Shown piece by piece: positions 5,474 to 9,045 of a stretch of 9,045 nt of DNA. Position 1 is the first letter of the stretch. Every line of letters begins with the position of its first letter. Source of the stretch: an uncultured Collinsella sp. (GTDB taxonomy: Bacteria; Actinomycetota; Coriobacteriia; Coriobacteriales; Coriobacteriaceae); NCBI GenBank assembly GCA_900549335.1, contig UROJ01000054.1, forward strand, positions 1 through 9,045, given 5' to 3'. The position numbers and the translations under genes were made by a program. The notes below the pieces were generated by a model. It did not search any database and was not told where the DNA came from. It saw only the letters and a list, made by a program, of their open reading frames with translations.

Positions 5474-6289
5474 ATGAGTGATTTCCATATGGTGGTGTGC
5501 GTTAAGGCCGTGCCGGGCAGCACCGAGGTCAAGATGGACCCCAAGACCAATACCATCGTGCGTGATGGCAAGCAGGCGGTCATTAACCCGTTCGATGCGA
5601 GCGCTCTGGAATGCGCGCTGGCGCTGAAGGACGACTTTATCGGCTTTGGCATGGACGTGCGCGTGACGGTGGTGTCGATGGGCATCCCCGCGACCGAGTC
5701 GCTGCTGCGCGACTGCATCGCTCGAGGTGCCGACGACGCGCTGCTGCTGACCGATCGCGCCTTTGCAGGTGCCGATACCCTGGCAACCACCTATGCCCTC
5801 AAGTGCGGCATCGAGGCGCTCGACGAGGACTTCGACCTGCTCATCTGCGGCAAGATGGCGGTGGATGGCGATACGGCCCAGATTGGCCCCGAGCTTGCCG
5901 GTGCTTTTGAGATTCCCTGTGTGACCGACGTGAGCTGCGTGCAAAGCGCGGGCTTTACGACCTGTGGTTCACTGGCGCTTGTTCACGGCTGCGATGCCGG
6001 CGAGGAGACGGTGTGTCTTGAGATGCCGTGCGTGATGACGACTGCCAAGGAGATTGGCCAGTTGCGTATGCCGAGTATTGCCGGTATTCGCGCGGCGGAG
6101 GAGGCGGACGTGCGCGTGGTCAGTGCCGCCGACGTGAACGCCGACCCCGCGCGTTGCGGTCTTGCCGGGTCGCCGACACAGGTCGTGCGCTCGTTTGTGC
6201 CCGACCGTGACCAAACGTGCGAGGACGTTGACGGAACGGCGTCCGAGCAGGCGGCAAAACTTGCCAAGATTATCGAGGGGATGGCATAG
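5474..6289 (+). CDS. etfB: Electron transfer flavoprotein beta subunit (EtfB), bifurcating type
   Basis: EtfB pairs with the EtfA encoded next to form the soluble flavoprotein that links the dehydrogenase to NAD and ferredoxin. Clear family motifs are CVKAVPGSTEVKMDPKTNTI (9-28), INPFDASALECALALK (37-52), the RGADDALLLTD turn (84-94) and DGDTAQIGPELAG (131-143). The last motif is the form seen in bifurcating and confurcating ETFs rather than in mitochondrial-type ETF. The C-terminal MTTAKEIGQLRMPSIAGIRA segment (188-207) is also typical. I chose the ATG at 5474 because AAAGGGGG (5457-5464) lies nine bases away; a GTG at 5468 overlapping the upstream stop is too close to that site. Length (271 aa) is normal for the family. 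The stop is directly followed by the etfA start. Confidence 0.93.
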   Translation: MSDFHMVVCVKAVPGSTEVKMDPKTNTIVRDGKQAVINPFDASALECALALKDDFIGFGMDVRVTVVSMGIPATESLLRDCIARGADDALLLTDRAFAGADTLATTYALKCGIEALDEDFDLLICGKMAVDGDTAQIGPELAGAFEIPCVTDVSCVQSAGFTTCGSLALVHGCDAGEETVCLEMPCVMTTAKEIGQLRMPSIAGIRAAEEADVRVVSAADVNADPARCGLAGSPTQVVRSFVPDRDQTCEDVDGTASEQAAKLAKIIEGMA

Positions 6290-7495
6290 ATGAGCGGACT
6301 GATTATCGATAGCGAAGCCTGTATCGGCTGCGGTCGCTGCGTTCGCGCCTGTGCCTCGGGCGGCATCGTAGTGGAAGGCGAGCGACCCAGCCGATGCGCC
6401 CGCGTAACCGACGGCTGCATCCTATGCGGTGGGTGCGTCGACGCCTGCCCTGTCAACGCTATCTCGATCGAGCGTGACGAGGCCGCTGGTGCGGTTGACC
6501 TCGATGCGTATCGAGACATTTGGGTATTCGTGCAGACCGACGAGCACGATACGGTGACTCCCGTTGCCTATGAGCTTATGGGCAAGGGCCGCGAGCTTGC
6601 CGATGCGCGCGGCTGCCGTCTGGTGGCACTGGCCGGTATGGGTCCCGAGGGTTCTCTCGGCGACCTGGAGCATCTGGTTTGCGCGGGCGCCGACGAAGTC
6701 CTGGCCTGTCGCGACGAGCGCCTGCGCCAAAACGATGCGGAGGTCTACGCCCGCTTGATCTGCGATTTGGTAGCCGAATGCAAACCCGAGGCCATCCTAT
6801 ACGGTGCGACCGCCTTTGGCCGCGAACTGGCACCCGGCGTTGCCGTGCGCTTGCAGACGGGCCTTACGGCTGACTGCACCGTACTTTCGATGGATACGGA
6901 GACGGGACTGCTGCAACAGACGCGTCCGGCGTTTGGCGGCAACCTAATGGCCACCATCGTCTGCCCCAATCATCGTCCCCAGATGGCAACGGTTCGTCCC
7001 GGCATCTTTAAGGCGCCCGACTTTGACTACAACCGCTCTGGCACGATCACCCAGATATCGCTTGCGGATGATGCTAAGGCCCGTGTCGAGATCTCGATTC
7101 CCGCCGAGGAGTGGGGGCGGCAGGCTTCGATCGCCGATGCCGAGCGCCTGGTCGTGGTGGGTCGCGGCATTGGTTCCAAGAAAAACCTGCCGCTGATGCG
7201 AAGGCTCGCCGAGGCTCTGGGAGCCGAGCTTGGTTGCACGCGACCTGTCGTGGAGGCCGGCTGGTTGGAGTATCGCCATCAGATTGGCCAGACCGGCGTA
7301 TCGGTTTCGCCCAAGCTTCTCGTGAGTATCGGTGTTTCGGGCGCCATCCAGCATCTTGCCGGCATCGGTGGGGCGGAGTGCATTATCGCCATCAATGAGG
7401 ACCCGGATGCCCCCATTTTCGGCGCTGCCCAGTACAAGGTTGTTGGGGACGCCGTCGAGGTCGTCGAGGAGCTGCTGGCCCAGCTTGAGCGCTAG
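6290..7495 (+). CDS. etfA: Electron transfer flavoprotein alpha subunit with N-terminal 2[4Fe-4S] ferredoxin domain (EtfA, LctC-like)
   Basis: The ATG follows the etfB stop with no gap, with GAGGGG (6275-6280) as ribosome site. Residues 1-60 are a ferredoxin domain with two complete cluster motifs: C11-C14-C17-C21 and C43-C46-C49-C53-P. The ETF alpha N-terminal domain follows (about 75-265), with KPEAILYGATAFGRELAPGVA (165-185) and QTRPAFGGN (210-218). The C-terminal FAD domain (285-398) has VVVGRGIG (288-295), RPVVEAGWL (318-326), QIGQTGVSVSPKL (331-343), GVSGAIQHLAGIGG (348-361) and INEDPDAPIF (368-377). An extra ferredoxin domain on EtfA is the arrangement of the lactate dehydrogenase-ETF complex LctBCD of Acetobacterium woodii and relatives. 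It lets reduced ferredoxin supply one electron as lactate supplies the other for NAD reduction. The last codon overlaps the convergent HD gene. Confidence 0.93.
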   Translation: MSGLIIDSEACIGCGRCVRACASGGIVVEGERPSRCARVTDGCILCGGCVDACPVNAISIERDEAAGAVDLDAYRDIWVFVQTDEHDTVTPVAYELMGKGRELADARGCRLVALAGMGPEGSLGDLEHLVCAGADEVLACRDERLRQNDAEVYARLICDLVAECKPEAILYGATAFGRELAPGVAVRLQTGLTADCTVLSMDTETGLLQQTRPAFGGNLMATIVCPNHRPQMATVRPGIFKAPDFDYNRSGTITQISLADDAKARVEISIPAEEWGRQASIADAERLVVVGRGIGSKKNLPLMRRLAEALGAELGCTRPVVEAGWLEYRHQIGQTGVSVSPKLLVSIGVSGAIQHLAGIGGAECIIAINEDPDAPIFGAAQYKVVGDAVEVVEELLAQLER

Positions 7496-8304
7496 GCGCG
7501 CGCCAGCCAGTCGCGCATCTCGTCCTTTAGGCGGCTCCAGGTTGCCTGCGTGGCGGGGTCGGTAAAGGGCTGTGTAATGCCAAAGGGCGCGTCGAGCAGG
7601 CGGTGGATATCACCCTGTTCGCGCGCCAGCGCACGGCTTGCCGGATAGACGAGCTCAAACATAAAGCAGATAAGCCCCACCAAGAAGTCGGCGGGCTCAT
7701 CGCGCTCATCGCGTGCGACGCAGCGGTGCTCGTCAAAGGCGGCAAGTGTCGGCGACGAGAAACGGCTGCCGAGAAACGTCTTCTCGTCCACCTTGAGGAT
7801 AGTGTCGACGGTGCTGTCGGCGATGGTGCGCATAATGTCGATCTTGTCACCATCGCGCACGATATCGCAGAAGCTTCGCGTGCGCACGTCGAGCTGCGCG
7901 GGTAGACGGAAATCGCTGTGATAGGCAATGCTCGCTCGGATGAGCTCATCTTCTGCCGGGTCATCGATAAAGTCGCGGATGCTCGTTACGGCGGGTGCAT
8001 CGGCGGGATTCTCGCCAAAGAGGACCTCGATGCCCAGCGCCGCATGGCTCATGCTCTCGGCGTCCTTAAAGGTGTCCCAGCGTCGCAGCTGCTCGAAGCG
8101 GCCCATATCGTGTAGCAGGCCGCAAAGCCATGCCAGGTCAATATCTTCTGACGACCAGCCCTGCTCGCGCGCTACGGCATCGCATGCCTCGGCCACGTGG
8201 TACGTATGCTCGATTTTGAGCGCGATGCGTGGGTTGGTGGCGTCGTAGGCATCGGTGTAGCTTTTGAAGGCCGCGCGCGCCCGGTCTCGATCGATAGCTG
8301 TCAT
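7492..8304 (-). CDS. HD-domain phosphohydrolase, 270 aa
   Basis: A predicted cytoplasmic metal-dependent phosphohydrolase; the substrate is unknown, though many relatives act on nucleotides or cyclic dinucleotides. It starts at the ATG at 8304 with AGGAAG (8310-8315) five bases upstream. Metal-binding residues can be placed: H33 in KIEHTYHV (with H36 nearby), H65-D66 in LLHDMGRFEQ, H87 in SHAALG, H129 in IAYHSD, and D151/D153 in VRDGDKID. That is a full HD set, so the enzyme is probably active. The C-terminal half (about 180-270) is helical with no second domain that I recognise. It runs towards etfA and its TAG stop shares the bases CTAG with the etfA stop. There is no link of function to the ETF operon beyond position. 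Confidence 0.85.
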   Translation of the reverse strand: MTAIDRDRARAAFKSYTDAYDATNPRIALKIEHTYHVAEACDAVAREQGWSSEDIDLAWLCGLLHDMGRFEQLRRWDTFKDAESMSHAALGIEVLFGENPADAPAVTSIRDFIDDPAEDELIRASIAYHSDFRLPAQLDVRTRSFCDIVRDGDKIDIMRTIADSTVDTILKVDEKTFLGSRFSSPTLAAFDEHRCVARDERDEPADFLVGLICFMFELVYPASRALAREQGDIHRLLDAPFGITQPFTDPATQATWSRLKDEMRDWLARA

Positions 8305-8430
8305 AATGACTTCCTAAAAAGTTGTGTCTTTCGATCCGGTGGCAATTGTAGGTGAACTCGGTTGCTGTCGGATGATGATTCTGCCGTGTCGCTACATGCG
8401 GTTCGGAGACCTTGTCAGGATGAGAAGCGT
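8305..8430. other. Divergent spacer between the HD and AzlC genes
   Basis: These 126 bases must hold the starts of transcription for both divergent genes. Apart from the HD ribosome site I see no convincing -35/-10 pair, hairpin or small reading frame. The AzlC frame stays open upstream to a TGA at 8353, with a GTG at 8386 as an alternative start. Confidence 0.4.
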
Positions 8431-9045
8431 ATGGTGCTCAAAATCGTTAGAACCGTCTGGCCAGTGATGCTTACCTATGTTGCAATAGGCGCGCCGTGCG
8501 GAATGATCATGGGGCAGACGGGAATGGAGCCCTGGATGGTCTTTGCCCTGAGCAGCACGTTTGTGACGGGCAGCGGCCAGTTTATGATCTGCAATCTTTG
8601 GCTGGCGGGTGTACCGGCGCCTTCGATTATCGCGAGCGTTGCCGCCATCTCCTCGCGTTTTGCGCTTTACTCGGCATCGATCGCGCCGCATCTGACGGGT
8701 GCCTCGAAGCGTCAGACGCTGGCTGTTGCCGCGACACTTACCGAGGAGGCATATGGCATCTCGCTTGCCAAGTTGGTTGAAGGGGAGGATTGGGGCCCGC
8801 GCGAGTCCTTTGTGCTCAACGTGATCCTCATCGCAACATGGGGCGTTTCGTGTACGATGGGCGCCATCGTCGGCGCCGTTGTCGATGTTCCCACCGCCAT
8901 TGCAGCTTTTGTCTGCACCTCGCTCTTTATCTGCCTGCTCTTTTCGCAGCGGCTGTCGCGCGGCAACGTTGTCGCGGCGGTTTCGGGCGCGGTGTCCGTC
9001 GCCGTATGCAAGTTCTTGGGGTGGACGAATATCGCCGTGCCTGCA
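8431..9045 (+). CDS. azlC: AzlC-family branched-chain amino acid permease, C-terminus cut by window edge
   Basis: AzlC with its small partner AzlD forms an exporter of branched-chain amino acids and analogues in the cytoplasmic membrane. The first 205 residues are in the window and no stop is reached; family members are usually about 230-240 long, so little is missing. The protein is strongly hydrophobic with about five or six visible helices. Family marks are the first helix with Y16..IGAPCG (the GxxFG region), TGSGQF (46-51), and SSRFALYSASIAPHL (74-88) where most relatives have an N-x-R-H-x-LY pattern. I chose the ATG at 8431, which places the first helix at the usual distance from the N-terminus; AGGA (8417-8420) and GAGAAG upstream are only moderate ribosome sites. 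An azlD gene would be expected just beyond the right edge. Confidence 0.85.
   Translation, partial: MVLKIVRTVWPVMLTYVAIGAPCGMIMGQTGMEPWMVFALSSTFVTGSGQFMICNLWLAGVPAPSIIASVAAISSRFALYSASIAPHLTGASKRQTLAVAATLTEEAYGISLAKLVEGEDWGPRESFVLNVILIATWGVSCTMGAIVGAVVDVPTAIAAFVCTSLFICLLFSQRLSRGNVVAAVSGAVSVAVCKFLGWTNIAVPA

Noticed and set aside
5225..5944. 239-codon minus-strand open frame across the dehydrogenase/etfB junction
   Set aside because: It is antisense to two certain genes, has no ribosome site or recognisable motif, and is a by-product of GC-rich codon use.
1..9045. CRISPR array, insertion sequence, tRNA/rRNA, attachment site or prophage genes
   Set aside because: I saw no regularly spaced repeats, transposase or integrase motifs, or cloverleaf-like segments anywhere in the window.

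Overview
The window looks like chromosomal DNA from a high-GC Gram-positive anaerobe. A Coriobacteriia member, most likely Collinsella-like, fits best. This rests on the GC-rich coding style, strong AGGAGG-type ribosome sites, a LAxTG-type cell-wall sorting signal of the sort used by actinobacterial class E sortases, and an anaerobic electron-transfer-flavoprotein (ETF) dehydrogenase operon. The genus is an inference; no 16S gene or other phylogenetic marker is present. I see no mobile element, CRISPR array, tRNA or rRNA.

Region 1 (1-3523, all minus strand) is a run of secreted or surface-protein genes read from right to left. A 98-aa unidentified cytoplasmic protein (3523-3227) overlaps by ATGA a 169-aa membrane-anchored beta-rich protein (3230-2721). 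Then come a 199-aa secreted beta-rich protein (2630-2031), a very small LAQTG cell-wall-anchored protein (2047-1766) and a 476-aa cysteine-rich secreted protein (1747-317). Overlaps or short gaps link them, so they probably form one operon and a surface assembly of unknown role. This is the best candidate here for something not yet described. A DUF554 membrane protein (198-1, cut by the window edge) follows in the same direction and has its own operator-like region.

Region 2 (3524-3869) is a divergent control region of 346 bases. It carries three TGAC repeats spaced 11-12 bp, candidate promoters on both strands, an 8-bp-stem hairpin in the likely leader of the surface operon, and small palindromes upstream of the dehydrogenase operon.

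Region 3 (3870-7495, plus strand) is a tight three-gene operon: an FAD-linked 2-hydroxyacid dehydrogenase of the GlcD/LctD type, EtfB, and EtfA with an N-terminal two-cluster ferredoxin domain. This matches the gene content of the electron-confurcating lactate dehydrogenase LctBCD of acetogens. In that system lactate oxidation with NAD+ is driven by simultaneous oxidation of reduced ferredoxin. The substrate here is inferred.

Region 4 (7492-9045) has an HD-domain phosphohydrolase on the minus strand, whose stop codon shares a CTAG with the stop of etfA, and a divergent AzlC-family branched-chain amino acid exporter subunit that runs off the right edge.
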